A DNA stretch of 64,000 nt. It comes from UBA685 sp049890215 (GTDB lineage Bacteria > Pseudomonadota > Alphaproteobacteria > Puniceispirillales > Puniceispirillaceae). The stretch is taken from NCBI GenBank assembly GCA_049890215.1, contig JBMHBX010000067.1, positions 6,086 to 70,085 of the forward strand, in the 5' to 3' direction. The notes under the pieces are model-generated. The model did not search any database and had not been told where the DNA came from. It saw only the letters and a list, made by a program, of their open reading frames with translations. Positions 1 through 8,478 of the stretch are shown piece by piece (position 1 is the stretch's first letter; each line of letters starts with the position of its first letter). A program made the translations under genes and the position numbers.

Positions 1-1566
1 ATGCGCCAAATGCAAGGTGGTGGTAAAGGCGGCGCAATGGGCTTTGGCAAATCACGCGCTAAGCTTTTGACCGAAGCGCATGGGCGGGTCACATTTGATG
101 ACGTTGCCGGTATTGATGAAGCAAAAACAGAATTAGAAGAAGTGGTCGAATTCCTCAAAGACCCCGGCAAGTTTCAGCGCCTTGGCGGCAAAATTCCAAA
201 AGGCGTTTTATTGGTCGGACCACCCGGCACAGGTAAGACATTGCTTGCCAAATCAGTTGCAGGTGAAGCCAATGTGCCGTTTTTCTCTATCTCTGGCTCA
301 GATTTCGTTGAAATGTTTGTCGGTGTGGGTGCCTCTCGTGTGCGCGATATGTTTGAACAAGGCAAGAAAAGCGCGCCATGTATTATCTTTATTGATGAAA
401 TTGACGCTGTTGGCCGCCATCGCGGCGCCGGCCTTGGCGGCGGCAATGATGAACGTGAACAGACCTTAAACCAAATGCTTGTCGAGATGGATGGTTTCGA
501 AGCCAATGAAGGTGTTATTTTGGTCGCCGCAACCAACCGTCCTGATGTCTTAGATCCGGCATTGTTGCGCCCAGGCCGTTTTGACCGCCAGGTGGTCGTG
601 CCGAATCCTGATTTGCTTGGCCGTGAACGTATTTTGAAAGTGCATATGCGTAAAACACCACTTGCCAATGATGTGGAACCACGCGTCATTGCACGTGGCA
701 CGCCCGGATTTTCAGGTGCTGATTTGGCCAATTTGGTGAATGAAGCGGCCCTTCTGGCAGCGCGTAAAGGCAGACGCACTGTCTCAATGTCTGAATTTGA
801 AGAAGCCAAAGATAAGGTCATGATGGGCTCTGAGCGCCGTTCTATGGTGATGACAGATGATGAAAAGCGTCTGACAGCCTATCATGAAGCAGGGCATGCG
901 GTGGTAGCGCTTCATCTGCCTGCCTCTGATCCGATCCACAAAGCAACCATTATTCCACGCGGCCGTGCGCTTGGTATGGTCATGCGCCTGCCCGAAGGTG
1001 ACCGTGTGTCACTTGCTTTTGATAAGATTTTGGCAGATTTGCGTGTTGCTTGTGGTGGCCGTATTGCAGAAGAGCTGATTTTTGGCGCTGAGAAGATCAC
1101 AACAGGCGCCTCATCAGATATCCGCATGGCAACTGACATGGCGCGGCGCATGGTCACAGAATGGGGCATGTCTGATAAGCTTGGTTTCCTTGCTTATTCA
1201 GGTGATGAGCAGGAGGTCTTTTTGGGCCGGTCTGTCACACAGCAAAAAACAGTCTCAGAAGGGACCGCAGATCTGATCGATGCCGAAGTGCGCCGGATTG
1301 TTGATGAAGCTTATGATGATGCTGAAAAGCTTCTGAAAAAGCATGGTGATCAGCTTGAAAATCTGGCTCAGGGCTTGCTTGAATATGAAACCTTAAATGG
1401 TGAAGAGATCAAAATCATTGTCGAAGGTGGCACAATTTCGCGCAAAGATGGCACGGATGATGAACCTTCAGAGCCACGCGCCAAAAAGCCGCGTTCCGGC
1501 CTGCCATCTGGCGGCAGGCGGTCTGCAAAGCCATCTTCTGAGCCTGCAGGACCTGATGGCACTTAA
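1..1566 (+). CDS. ftsH: ATP-dependent zinc metalloprotease FtsH (5'-truncated by window edge)
   Basis: Membrane-anchored AAA+ protease that degrades misfolded membrane proteins and regulators. The visible 521 residues begin in the linker after the second membrane helix, so the two N-terminal membrane segments lie outside the window and the ATG at base 1 is an internal Met. Visible in order: Walker A GPPGTGKT (residues 73-80), Walker B with FIDEID (130-135), the second region of homology with arginines near 190-196, the zinc motif HEAGH (295-299) and the third ligand Asp in TGASSD (373). The last 40 residues are a basic, low-complexity tail. folP follows after 6 bases, the usual ftsH-folP-glmM order. 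In the family FtsH often degrades RpoH and LpxC, both of which are encoded in this window; that link is family knowledge, not seen here. Confidence 0.97.
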   Translation: MRQMQGGGKGGAMGFGKSRAKLLTEAHGRVTFDDVAGIDEAKTELEEVVEFLKDPGKFQRLGGKIPKGVLLVGPPGTGKTLLAKSVAGEANVPFFSISGSDFVEMFVGVGASRVRDMFEQGKKSAPCIIFIDEIDAVGRHRGAGLGGGNDEREQTLNQMLVEMDGFEANEGVILVAATNRPDVLDPALLRPGRFDRQVVVPNPDLLGRERILKVHMRKTPLANDVEPRVIARGTPGFSGADLANLVNEAALLAARKGRRTVSMSEFEEAKDKVMMGSERRSMVMTDDEKRLTAYHEAGHAVVALHLPASDPIHKATIIPRGRALGMVMRLPEGDRVSLAFDKILADLRVACGGRIAEELIFGAEKITTGASSDIRMATDMARRMVTEWGMSDKLGFLAYSGDEQEVFLGRSVTQQKTVSEGTADLIDAEVRRIVDEAYDDAEKLLKKHGDQLENLAQGLLEYETLNGEEIKIIVEGGTISRKDGTDDEPSEPRAKKPRSGLPSGGRRSAKPSSEPAGPDGT

Positions 1567-1572
1567 AACCAG

Positions 1573-2694
1573 ATGACTCTTATCTATCAAAAAACGCTAC
1601 CTGCGCCGCCTCATGGGCGGCGTAGTTGGGTCAGGCCTGTTCACCTGTCTGCGCAAGACAGCGCCTTTGCCAGATCGCAAGCACCAGATACGCTTTTTCC
1701 TCTTGCAGGCGGATGGATGGCTTTCAGCCATGTGGATGTGATGCAAAAACAGGGCACAGATGTGATTGCCTGCCGGATGCCTGTATCAGCCTATCTTGAT
1801 GAGGCCTCTGATAAACAGGCAGCGCGTGATAGAATTGAGAAGCTGACAAAGCCGCGTTCTGATCTCGCAGGCCTGTCAATGGCAGAGCCACGTATTATGG
1901 GTATTGTGAATGCCACACCAGATAGTTTTTCAGATGGCGGACAGCATTTTGAGGCCCGCGCCGGCATAGATGGTGCGTTGGCTATGGCGAAGGCAGGGGC
2001 GCATATTCTTGATGTAGGCGGCGAATCGACCCGCCCGGGCGCAGAGCCTGTTGGCCGTGATGAAGAAATCAGGCGTATTGAGCCCATTATCAGTGCGCTT
2101 GTGCAAGCAGGCCATATTGTCTCAGCAGATACACGTCACACAATTGTGATGGAAAAAGCCGCAGAATGCGGGGCGCAAATCATCAATGATGTTGGCGGTT
2201 TTCGTGATGAAGGCGCGCCTGAGCTTCTTGCAAAGGTTGCGCAGACTAAAGCTGATACAGGCTATGGGATCGCGATGCATATGCAAGGCACACCAGAGAC
2301 GATGCAACAAAATCCTGTCTATGATTTTGCCCCTTTGGATGTCTATGACTGGCTTGAAGAGCGTATTGAGCATTTGATGGCGGCCGGAGTGCCTGCGGGC
2401 CATATTGCGGTTGATCCTGGTTTTGGGTTTGGCAAAACGCCGGCACATAACCTTGAGATCATTAACTGGACCAGCCTGTTTCACGGCCTTGGGGTGCCTG
2501 TTCTCATTGGGGTATCACGCAAATCCACCATTGCCAAATGCTCAAAAGGTGAGCCTGCCACAGAGCGCCTTGGCGGCTCGCTTGCGCTCACATTACGTGC
2601 CATTGAACAAGGCGCACAGATTATCAGAACCCATGATGTGGCGCAAACAGCTCAGGCGATAAGCCTTTATTGCCAGACACGCCACGCAGTCTGA
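1573..2694 (+). CDS. folP: Dihydropteroate synthase with long N-terminal extension
   Basis: Condenses 6-hydroxymethyl-dihydropterin diphosphate with p-aminobenzoate in folate synthesis (cytoplasm). The TIM-barrel signature GIVNATPDSFSDGG is at residues 110-123, followed by the DVGGESTRPG and IINDVGG segments and the C-terminal GVSRKS phosphate-binding loop. The protein has 373 residues against about 270-285 for the usual enzyme. The extra ~105 residues precede the first signature and have no recognised catalytic motif. Only one plausible ATG is present, 6 bases after the ftsH stop, so the extension seems to be translated. It lies between ftsH and glmM, as in many proteobacteria. Confidence 0.95.
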   Translation: MTLIYQKTLPAPPHGRRSWVRPVHLSAQDSAFARSQAPDTLFPLAGGWMAFSHVDVMQKQGTDVIACRMPVSAYLDEASDKQAARDRIEKLTKPRSDLAGLSMAEPRIMGIVNATPDSFSDGGQHFEARAGIDGALAMAKAGAHILDVGGESTRPGAEPVGRDEEIRRIEPIISALVQAGHIVSADTRHTIVMEKAAECGAQIINDVGGFRDEGAPELLAKVAQTKADTGYGIAMHMQGTPETMQQNPVYDFAPLDVYDWLEERIEHLMAAGVPAGHIAVDPGFGFGKTPAHNLEIINWTSLFHGLGVPVLIGVSRKSTIAKCSKGEPATERLGGSLALTLRAIEQGAQIIRTHDVAQTAQAISLYCQTRHAV

Positions 2695-2795
2695 TGTCAC
2701 CACAAAAGGTGATTATGGGCGCTGATATAGACACTAAGGCCTGCAATCGCCTATAGTGCGAAAAAATCGTCTAATCACATGGCAGGTATATCCTT

Positions 2796-4187
2796 ATGGC
2801 AGGTATTTTTGGAACAGACGGGGTGCGCGCACGTATCAATACAGGGCCGATGCGGGCTGAATCTGTTGTGCGTTTGGCGCTCGCTGCCGGCAGATGGTTT
2901 GTTGATCATATTGGTGATTCATCTGGCGCGGCGCCTTTGGTTGTCATTGGTAAAGATACAAGGCTCTCTGGCTATATGCTTGAATCAGCGCTTGTTGCAG
3001 GTTTCTCGTCCATTGGTATGGAATGCCGCCTGTTAGGGCCTATTCCAACGGCGACTGTTTCTATGATGACACAGTCACTTGGGGCCCATCTTGGTGTGAT
3101 GATTTCAGCCAGTCATAATCCGCATTATGATAATGGAATCAAATTATTCGGACCGGACGGCAAGAAACTTGATGACAATATAGAGCTTGAGATTAGCCAG
3201 TTAATGCAAGGGTCAATCGCTCTGGCAGAAGCAGAGGATATGGGTCGTGTGCGCCGTATCCTTGAGACCAGTGATATTTATGTGGAAAATGCGGTTCAGA
3301 CTGTCACAGGTAAGACACCTTTTGCCGGTTTGAAAGTGGTTGTTGATTGTGCAAATGGCGCGGCCTATATGACAGCGCCCAAGACTCTTACCGCTCTTGG
3401 GGCAGATGTGATTTGCCTTCATAACACCCCCGATGGTCTCAATATCAATGAAAATTGCGGGGCAGTTCACCCGCAAGCTATGGCCAAGGCGGTTGTGGCA
3501 CATGGCGCTGATTTGGGGATTGCCCTTGATGGGGATGCTGACAGATTGATTCTGGCAGATGAGACAGGCCTTATCCATGATGGTGATAAAGTCCTAGCGG
3601 TGATTGCCAGTGCTATGAAGCAGGCAGGCACCCTCAGAGGGGCTGTGGTTGGCACTTTGATGTCAAATCTTGGCCTTGAGAGATTTCTGAAAAGTCAGGA
3701 TATCGCTTTTGCCCGTGCCAAAGTCGGGGACAGATATATCCTGCAAATGCTGGATGGCACGGACGCTGATAAAGGTGAGGGCGGCAATCTGGGTGGTGAG
3801 AATTCAGGTCATATTCTCATGCCTGATCTGATTGCCTCCGGAGATGGCCTCATTGCAGCACTGCAGGTGATCTCTGCCAAGGTGGCACAAGACAAACCAA
3901 TGAGTGACATTCTGGGGCTATATGAGCCTGTGCCACAGAAATTGGTGAACCTGCCTGATATGGATAAACGGATTCTGGATGATGATGAGATCACCTCACT
4001 TGTCGCAGATCTAACAGAAAAATTTGCAGGTGAGGGACGTATCTTACTGCGTCCGTCCGGCACAGAGAATTTGATTAGGGTTATGGTAGAAGCCACTGAC
4101 GAGGTGATGTTAACACAGGTGATAGACAGGCTTGTTCACACCCTCTCAGAGGTGAATCAGCGCTATACTGAGGCTGAATCTGCCTGA
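2796..4187 (+). CDS. glmM: Phosphoglucosamine mutase
   Basis: Converts glucosamine-6-phosphate to glucosamine-1-phosphate, the entry to UDP-GlcNAc and hence to the mur and lpxC products encoded further on. Visible: start MAGIFGTDGVR typical of the family, catalytic phosphoserine loop ISASHNP (Ser106), metal loop DGDADR (245-250), the ENSGH substrate segment and the RPSGTEN phosphate loop near the C-terminus. The length of 463 residues is somewhat longer than the ~445-450 of model enzymes. The start chosen is the second of two nearly identical ATGGCAGGTAT strings at 2779 and 2796; only the second is in frame with the conserved N-terminus. Confidence 0.97.
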   Translation: MAGIFGTDGVRARINTGPMRAESVVRLALAAGRWFVDHIGDSSGAAPLVVIGKDTRLSGYMLESALVAGFSSIGMECRLLGPIPTATVSMMTQSLGAHLGVMISASHNPHYDNGIKLFGPDGKKLDDNIELEISQLMQGSIALAEAEDMGRVRRILETSDIYVENAVQTVTGKTPFAGLKVVVDCANGAAYMTAPKTLTALGADVICLHNTPDGLNINENCGAVHPQAMAKAVVAHGADLGIALDGDADRLILADETGLIHDGDKVLAVIASAMKQAGTLRGAVVGTLMSNLGLERFLKSQDIAFARAKVGDRYILQMLDGTDADKGEGGNLGGENSGHILMPDLIASGDGLIAALQVISAKVAQDKPMSDILGLYEPVPQKLVNLPDMDKRILDDDEITSLVADLTEKFAGEGRILLRPSGTENLIRVMVEATDEVMLTQVIDRLVHTLSEVNQRYTEAESA

Positions 4188-4304
4188 ATTTAAGTCAAAT
4201 TAAAAAATTTTATGTCGGTTACTTGACATTTTGTGAGGCGTAATTATTTTCCTCAGTGGGTCGCCATCCCCCAACGGATGGTCACATTACTGATGAGGTC
4301 TATT
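4188..4304 (+). promoter_or_regulatory. serC-serA leader with nested stem-loops (serC-motif candidate)
   Basis: 117 bases between glmM and serC. A TTGACA box sits at 4223-4228 with an AT-rich -10-like stretch at 4241-4250. A hairpin is formed by GCCATCC (4263-4269) and GGATGGT (4276-4282). CCTCA (4251-4255) can pair with TGAGG (4294-4298), enclosing that hairpin and hiding the GAGG ribosome-binding site 6 bases before the serC ATG. A structured serC leader is known in alphaproteobacteria (the serC RNA motif). Assignment to that motif is by position and general form, not by alignment. If transcription starts from the TTGACA box the outer stem may be partly lost, so start and structure remain uncertain. 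Confidence 0.5.
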
Positions 4305-5489
4305 ATGCAGATCCTGCAACCGGCGGTTAAACCGTCTAGCGCGCGCTTTTCTTCTGGTCCAACCAAGAAGTATCCCGGCTGGCACCTCTCTCACCTTGAC
4401 GACACCCATCTTGGCAGGTCACACCGCGCCAAGAATCCCAAAGCTTCCCTGACATCAGCGATTGACCGCATGGCGCACCTTCTTGGTCTGCCTGAAGGTT
4501 ATCGTCTTGGCATTGTGCCTGGTTCTGATACCGGGGCAGTTGAAATGATCATGTGGTCATTATTGGGTCAAAGAGGGGTCGATATCCTTGCGTGGGAGTC
4601 CTTTGGCAAAACCTGGGTAAATGACGCCACACAACAATTACAACTTGATGATTTGCGTCTTATCGAAGCTGATTGGGGCGCATTGCCCGCACTTGATAAG
4701 ATTGATTTTGATCGAGACGTCCTGTTTACCTGGAATGGCACCACATCAGGTGTGCGTCTGACAGATGGTGATTTTATTCCGGCAGACAGGCAGGGGCTGA
4801 CCATCGCAGATGCGACTTCTGCCTGCTTTGCTATGGATTTGCCATGGGACAAGATTGATATCGCGACTTTTAGCTGGCAGAAATCGCTTGGCGGTGAAGG
4901 CGGGCATGGGGTGATTATCTTATCGCCGCGTGCCGTAGAACGTCTTGAATCTCAGCCTGCGCCGAGAGGGTTGCCAAAGATCTTTCAATTGACCAAAAAA
5001 GGCAAATTAATCGAAGGCATATTCAGAGGTGATACCATCAACACCCCTTCAATGCTGGCAGTTGCTGATTTGCATCTGGCACTTGACTGGGCAGAATCTA
5101 TTGGCGGCTTGCCTGCCCTGATTGCCCGGTCAGACAAATCTCTCGCAACAATCGCACAATGGGTGGATAGGACAAGCTGGGTTGATTTTCTGGCCATAGA
5201 GCCGGAAACCAGATCAAATACCTCAGTGTGCCTGAAATTGGTTGCCCCGGAAGTGCTGGCACTTGGCCAGAGTGATCAGGCAGCTTTTGCCAAACAGATG
5301 GTCTCTTTGCTGGCCGAGATGGATATCGCTTATGATATTGGGGCCTATCGCACGGCGCCTGCAGGTTTGCGTATCTGGGCAGGCCCCACGGTTGAGCCAG
5401 ATGATATCGCAGCGCTTCTGCCATGGCTTGATTGGGCATTTGCCATTACCAAAGATGATTTTATGAAAAAGGAGGCACAAGATGCCTAA
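4305..5489 (+). CDS. serC: Phosphoserine aminotransferase (alphaproteobacterial type)
   Basis: PLP enzyme that makes 3-phosphoserine from 3-phosphohydroxypyruvate and glutamate, the second step of serine synthesis. The 394-residue product starts MQILQPAVKPSS with a GAGG ribosome-binding site 6 bases upstream. An in-frame start at 4233 would place 24 unrelated residues inside the leader structure, so the later ATG is preferred. The Schiff-base lysine is Lys193 in the FSWQKSLGG segment, and SSGPTKKYPGW near the N-terminus is typical of the class V subfamily shared by alphaproteobacteria and some archaea. Its last codons overlap serA by 8 bases, so the two are translated as a pair. Confidence 0.95.
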   Translation: MQILQPAVKPSSARFSSGPTKKYPGWHLSHLDDTHLGRSHRAKNPKASLTSAIDRMAHLLGLPEGYRLGIVPGSDTGAVEMIMWSLLGQRGVDILAWESFGKTWVNDATQQLQLDDLRLIEADWGALPALDKIDFDRDVLFTWNGTTSGVRLTDGDFIPADRQGLTIADATSACFAMDLPWDKIDIATFSWQKSLGGEGGHGVIILSPRAVERLESQPAPRGLPKIFQLTKKGKLIEGIFRGDTINTPSMLAVADLHLALDWAESIGGLPALIARSDKSLATIAQWVDRTSWVDFLAIEPETRSNTSVCLKLVAPEVLALGQSDQAAFAKQMVSLLAEMDIAYDIGAYRTAPAGLRIWAGPTVEPDDIAALLPWLDWAFAITKDDFMKKEAQDA

Positions 5490-7065
5490 AGTGTTAATCA
5501 GTGACAAGTTAGCCCCGGAAGCGGTGGCTATATTCGGAGACAGGGGCGTGGAAGTTGATTTTCGCCCCGGCCTGTCAGCAGAAGAGCTGTCAGAGATCAT
5601 TGGTGATTATGATGGTCTTGCCATTAGATCAGCGACCAAAGTGACAGCTGAGCTATTGGCAAAGGCGCCCAATTTGCGCGTCATTGGCAGAGCTGGTATC
5701 GGTGTTGATAATGTCGATGTGCCTGCTGCCACAAAAGCAGGGGTGATTGTAATGAACACCCCTTTCGGCAATTCTGTTACAACAGCTGAACATGCCATTG
5801 CTATGATGTTGTCTCTGACAAGACAAATTCCGCATGCACACAGCTCCACCATTGCAGGAAAGTGGGAAAAATCCAGGTTCATGGGAACAGAAATCTCAGG
5901 CAAGCGTCTTGGCATTATCGGTTGTGGTAATATCGGGGCCATTGTGGCTGAAAGAGCGCAAGGTTTGAAAATGCGTGTTCTTGGTTTTGACCCGTTCCTG
6001 ACAGCTGAACGTGCCAAACAGCTTGGTATTGAAAAAGTAGAGCTGGATGATCTGCTCACCATGGCAGATTTTATTACGCTTCACACTCCTCTGACAGACG
6101 GGACCCGCAATATCATTTCGGCAGACGCGCTTCAAAAAACGAAAAAAGGGGTGCGGATTATTAATTGTGCGAGAGGCGGGCTTGTTGATGAGGTGGCATT
6201 GGCTGCTGCTTTGCATTCAGGTCATGTCGCAGGGGCAGCGCTTGATGTATTTGAAAAAGAGCCGGCCCATGAAAATATCCTGTTTGAGGCACCCAATCTG
6301 ATTGCAACCCCGCATTTGGGCGCAAGTACAGTTGAAGCACAAGAAAAAGTCGCTTTGCAGGTGGCAGAACAAATATCAGATTATCTGATGGATGGGGCCG
6401 TCAGCAATGCGCTGAATATGGCAAGTGTGACGGCAGAAGAGGCACCGATTCTGCAACCTTATATGAATTTGGGACGCCTTTTGGGCGGCTTTTTAGGGCA
6501 AATAGATACAGCTGATATGAAATCAGTTTGCCTTGAATTTGACGGCAAAGCCTCTCATTTGAATGAGGCACCTGTTCTGGCCTCTACCTTATCTGGTCTG
6601 CTTGGGCCAAAGATGGATTCAGTCAATATGGTGAATGCAGCCTCTGTGGCCTCTGCAAATGGTATTGATGTATCAACTGTTCGTCATGACAGACGTTGTG
6701 ATTATGAAAGCTTGCTTCGTGTCACAGTGAGTTTTGAAGGCGGAACAAGAACCATTGCAGGCACATTGGTCGGCGGTAATAAGCCACGCCTTGTCGAAGT
6801 GCAGGATATTGCAGTCGAAGCTGATTTTCCGGAAAATATGTTGTATTTGCGTAATTATGACACGCCTGGTTTCATTGGCGCTCTTGGCAATGTGTTTGGG
6901 GATATTGGCCTGAATATTGCAACATTTCATCTTGGTCGTAAGGAAGCTGGCGGTGAGGCCATTGCGCTTGTTGAGGTGGATGGCAAAATCGATAATGACG
7001 CATTGGAAAAAGTGCGCCATCTGAAACAGGTAGTCCGCGCTGACAGATTATCTTTCGCAAGCTAG
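5482..7065 (+). CDS. serA: D-3-phosphoglycerate dehydrogenase, long form
   Basis: First step of serine synthesis: oxidises 3-phosphoglycerate with NAD+. The product has 527 residues, the long class with an intervening (ASB) domain and a C-terminal ACT domain. Visible: Rossmann motif GCGNIG (147-152), catalytic Arg231 in NCARGG, Glu260 and His278 in TPHLGAS, then a ~130-residue intervening domain and an ACT domain from about residue 455. Its ATG lies inside the end of serC with an AAGGAGG ribosome-binding site 6 bases upstream. ACT domains of this class usually bind serine, so feedback inhibition is likely. Confidence 0.97.
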   Translation: MPKVLISDKLAPEAVAIFGDRGVEVDFRPGLSAEELSEIIGDYDGLAIRSATKVTAELLAKAPNLRVIGRAGIGVDNVDVPAATKAGVIVMNTPFGNSVTTAEHAIAMMLSLTRQIPHAHSSTIAGKWEKSRFMGTEISGKRLGIIGCGNIGAIVAERAQGLKMRVLGFDPFLTAERAKQLGIEKVELDDLLTMADFITLHTPLTDGTRNIISADALQKTKKGVRIINCARGGLVDEVALAAALHSGHVAGAALDVFEKEPAHENILFEAPNLIATPHLGASTVEAQEKVALQVAEQISDYLMDGAVSNALNMASVTAEEAPILQPYMNLGRLLGGFLGQIDTADMKSVCLEFDGKASHLNEAPVLASTLSGLLGPKMDSVNMVNAASVASANGIDVSTVRHDRRCDYESLLRVTVSFEGGTRTIAGTLVGGNKPRLVEVQDIAVEADFPENMLYLRNYDTPGFIGALGNVFGDIGLNIATFHLGRKEAGGEAIALVEVDGKIDNDALEKVRHLKQVVRADRLSFAS

Positions 7066-7096
7066 CCATCACGGCTTACTTTGCAAAATGCTATTG

Positions 7097-7142
7097 GGGC
7101 AGGGGTGCCCGGTGCAGGGGTGTTCATCTATGGACACCCCTG
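7097..7142 (+). promoter_or_regulatory. Two tandem GC-rich hairpins after serA
   Basis: Hairpin one is GGGCA (7097-7101), loop GGGG, TGCCC (7106-7110). Hairpin two is CAGGGGTGT (7115-7123) and ACACCCCTG (7134-7142), a perfect 9-bp stem with a 10-base loop. CAGGGGTG occurs twice (7100-7107 and 7115-7122), so CACCCCTG can pair with either copy, giving alternative folds. No T-run follows, so a classical intrinsic terminator is not shown. The element may end serC-serA transcription or act in the hisZ leader. Confidence 0.45.
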
Positions 7143-7308
7143 TCCTCACAGTAGTGCAAGTCTGCTTGCTGTTCTGGCTCAAATTTGCTAAATAATCGCA
7201 AGTTGATTCCATAAAGGCGGTTTCCTTTTCCAGTGGATCTCATACTGGGATCAGGCACTTGTTTTTGTGGTAAGCGCAATCACCCGCGATGAAAGTGACA
7301 GGCTCATC

Positions 7309-8466
7309 ATGTCTTTTGATAAAAAATCACCTGAAGATATGCCATCAGCGCTTTTGCCTGCAGGCTTGCAGGATGTGCTTTATCCTCAGGCACAAAATGA
7401 TGCCAAGGCATCAGAGATCATCATGGATTGTCTTGCCGCTTTTGGTTATCAGCGTGTGCAACCACCTTTGGTCGAATTTGAAGACAGCCTTCTTGGTGAC
7501 AAGCTTGGAGCCGCTTTATCTGATAAAACATTCCGTTTGCTTGACCCTTTATCTCATAAGATGATGGCACTTCGCGCTGATATGACAGCGCAAATTGCCC
7601 GCATTTCAGGCTCGCGCCTTTCTCATATGCCGCGGCCTTTGCGATTGTCTTATTGTGGCAGTGTGATGCGTGTTGTCCCGGACGTTCTGAATCCTGAAAG
7701 ACAGATGGTTCAGGCAGGCGCTGAATTAATTGGCAGTAATGATGCGCTTGCCAGTGCTGAGATGGTCAGCCTTGGCGTGCGAGCCTTAAATTTGGCAGGT
7801 ATTTCAGGCCTGACTGTTGATATGGGTGTGCCTCATCTGTTTGATCTGATTACCGCTGACTGTGAGGCTGATTTGCAGTCTGATATGGCAGATGCACTGC
7901 GTCTGCGTGACAGTGATGCCCTTCTTGCATTGGGTCATCCGGCAGCGACTTTATTATCTGATTTATTGCGCGTATCTGGTCAGGATGTGGAGCCTGTCAA
8001 AACATTAATGCCACAATTATCAAAAGATGCCGCCGTGATGGTGGACACTGTTTTGCATGTGCAGTCTGTTGTTAAATCAATCTGGCCTGATTTGCCGATT
8101 ACGCTTGATTTGCTGGACAGACGTGACGGCGATTATCACAAAGGTCTGCATTTTGCGATTTTCAGCGAGGGTCTTCGCGGTGAAATCGCAAGAGGCGGCT
8201 CTTATCAGACAGGCTATGGAGAAGAGGCAACAGGATTGTCTATTTATATGGAGCGTGTATTGCGTGCATTGCCGGCTGCACCAAAACAAGCTTCTATCTA
8301 TGTTGCGGCGACAGCCGGCCTTGGCACCGCTATGGCATTGGCAGAACGTGGCAGGTCTGTGATTATGGGAAGCGAAGGTGTCGATCCCAAAAAACAGGCC
8401 CGTGAAATGGGTTGTGAGTTTATTATTTTGCAGGCAGATGACATGCCGCAGGCGCTGGAAGATTAA
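7309..8466 (+). CDS. hisZ: ATP phosphoribosyltransferase regulatory subunit HisZ
   Basis: Histidyl-tRNA-synthetase-like protein that forms a complex with short-form HisG in the first step of histidine synthesis. The class II core is visible (LPAGLQDVLYP start segment, motif-2-like LRADMTAQIAR, and the RGGSYQTGYG stretch near residue 297), while the anticodon-binding domain of true HisRS is missing. The ATG at 7309 gives 385 residues; a GTG at 7267 would add 14 residues with no clear homology. A weak promoter, TTGCTG (7166-7171), 17 bases, TAAATA (7189-7194), lies upstream. purA follows after 12 bases, a common alphaproteobacterial pair. hisG is not in the window. Confidence 0.9.
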   Translation: MSFDKKSPEDMPSALLPAGLQDVLYPQAQNDAKASEIIMDCLAAFGYQRVQPPLVEFEDSLLGDKLGAALSDKTFRLLDPLSHKMMALRADMTAQIARISGSRLSHMPRPLRLSYCGSVMRVVPDVLNPERQMVQAGAELIGSNDALASAEMVSLGVRALNLAGISGLTVDMGVPHLFDLITADCEADLQSDMADALRLRDSDALLALGHPAATLLSDLLRVSGQDVEPVKTLMPQLSKDAAVMVDTVLHVQSVVKSIWPDLPITLDLLDRRDGDYHKGLHFAIFSEGLRGEIARGGSYQTGYGEEATGLSIYMERVLRALPAAPKQASIYVAATAGLGTAMALAERGRSVIMGSEGVDPKKQAREMGCEFIILQADDMPQALED

Positions 8467-8478
8467 AGGGTATATGAC

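Noticed and set aside
174..821. 215-codon open frame on the minus strand inside ftsH
   Set aside because: It is the antisense shadow of a strongly conserved ftsH coding frame; no ribosome-binding site and no domain.
2779..2789. Second ATGGCAGGTAT string upstream of glmM as an alternative start
   Set aside because: It is in a different frame from GlmM (17 bases upstream) and the conserved N-terminus begins at 2796.
4193..4208. TTAA-N6-TTAA as a CtrA-type site before serC
   Set aside because: The consensus needs a 7-base spacer; the region is simply AT-rich.
4289..4300. CTGATGAG resembling a hammerhead ribozyme core before serC
   Set aside because: No matching GAAA strand or cleavage-site stem follows; the bases are explained by the ribosome-binding site and the leader stem.
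7088..7195. 35-codon open frame on the plus strand between serA and hisZ
   Set aside because: No ribosome-binding site, and its codons coincide with the GC-rich hairpins.
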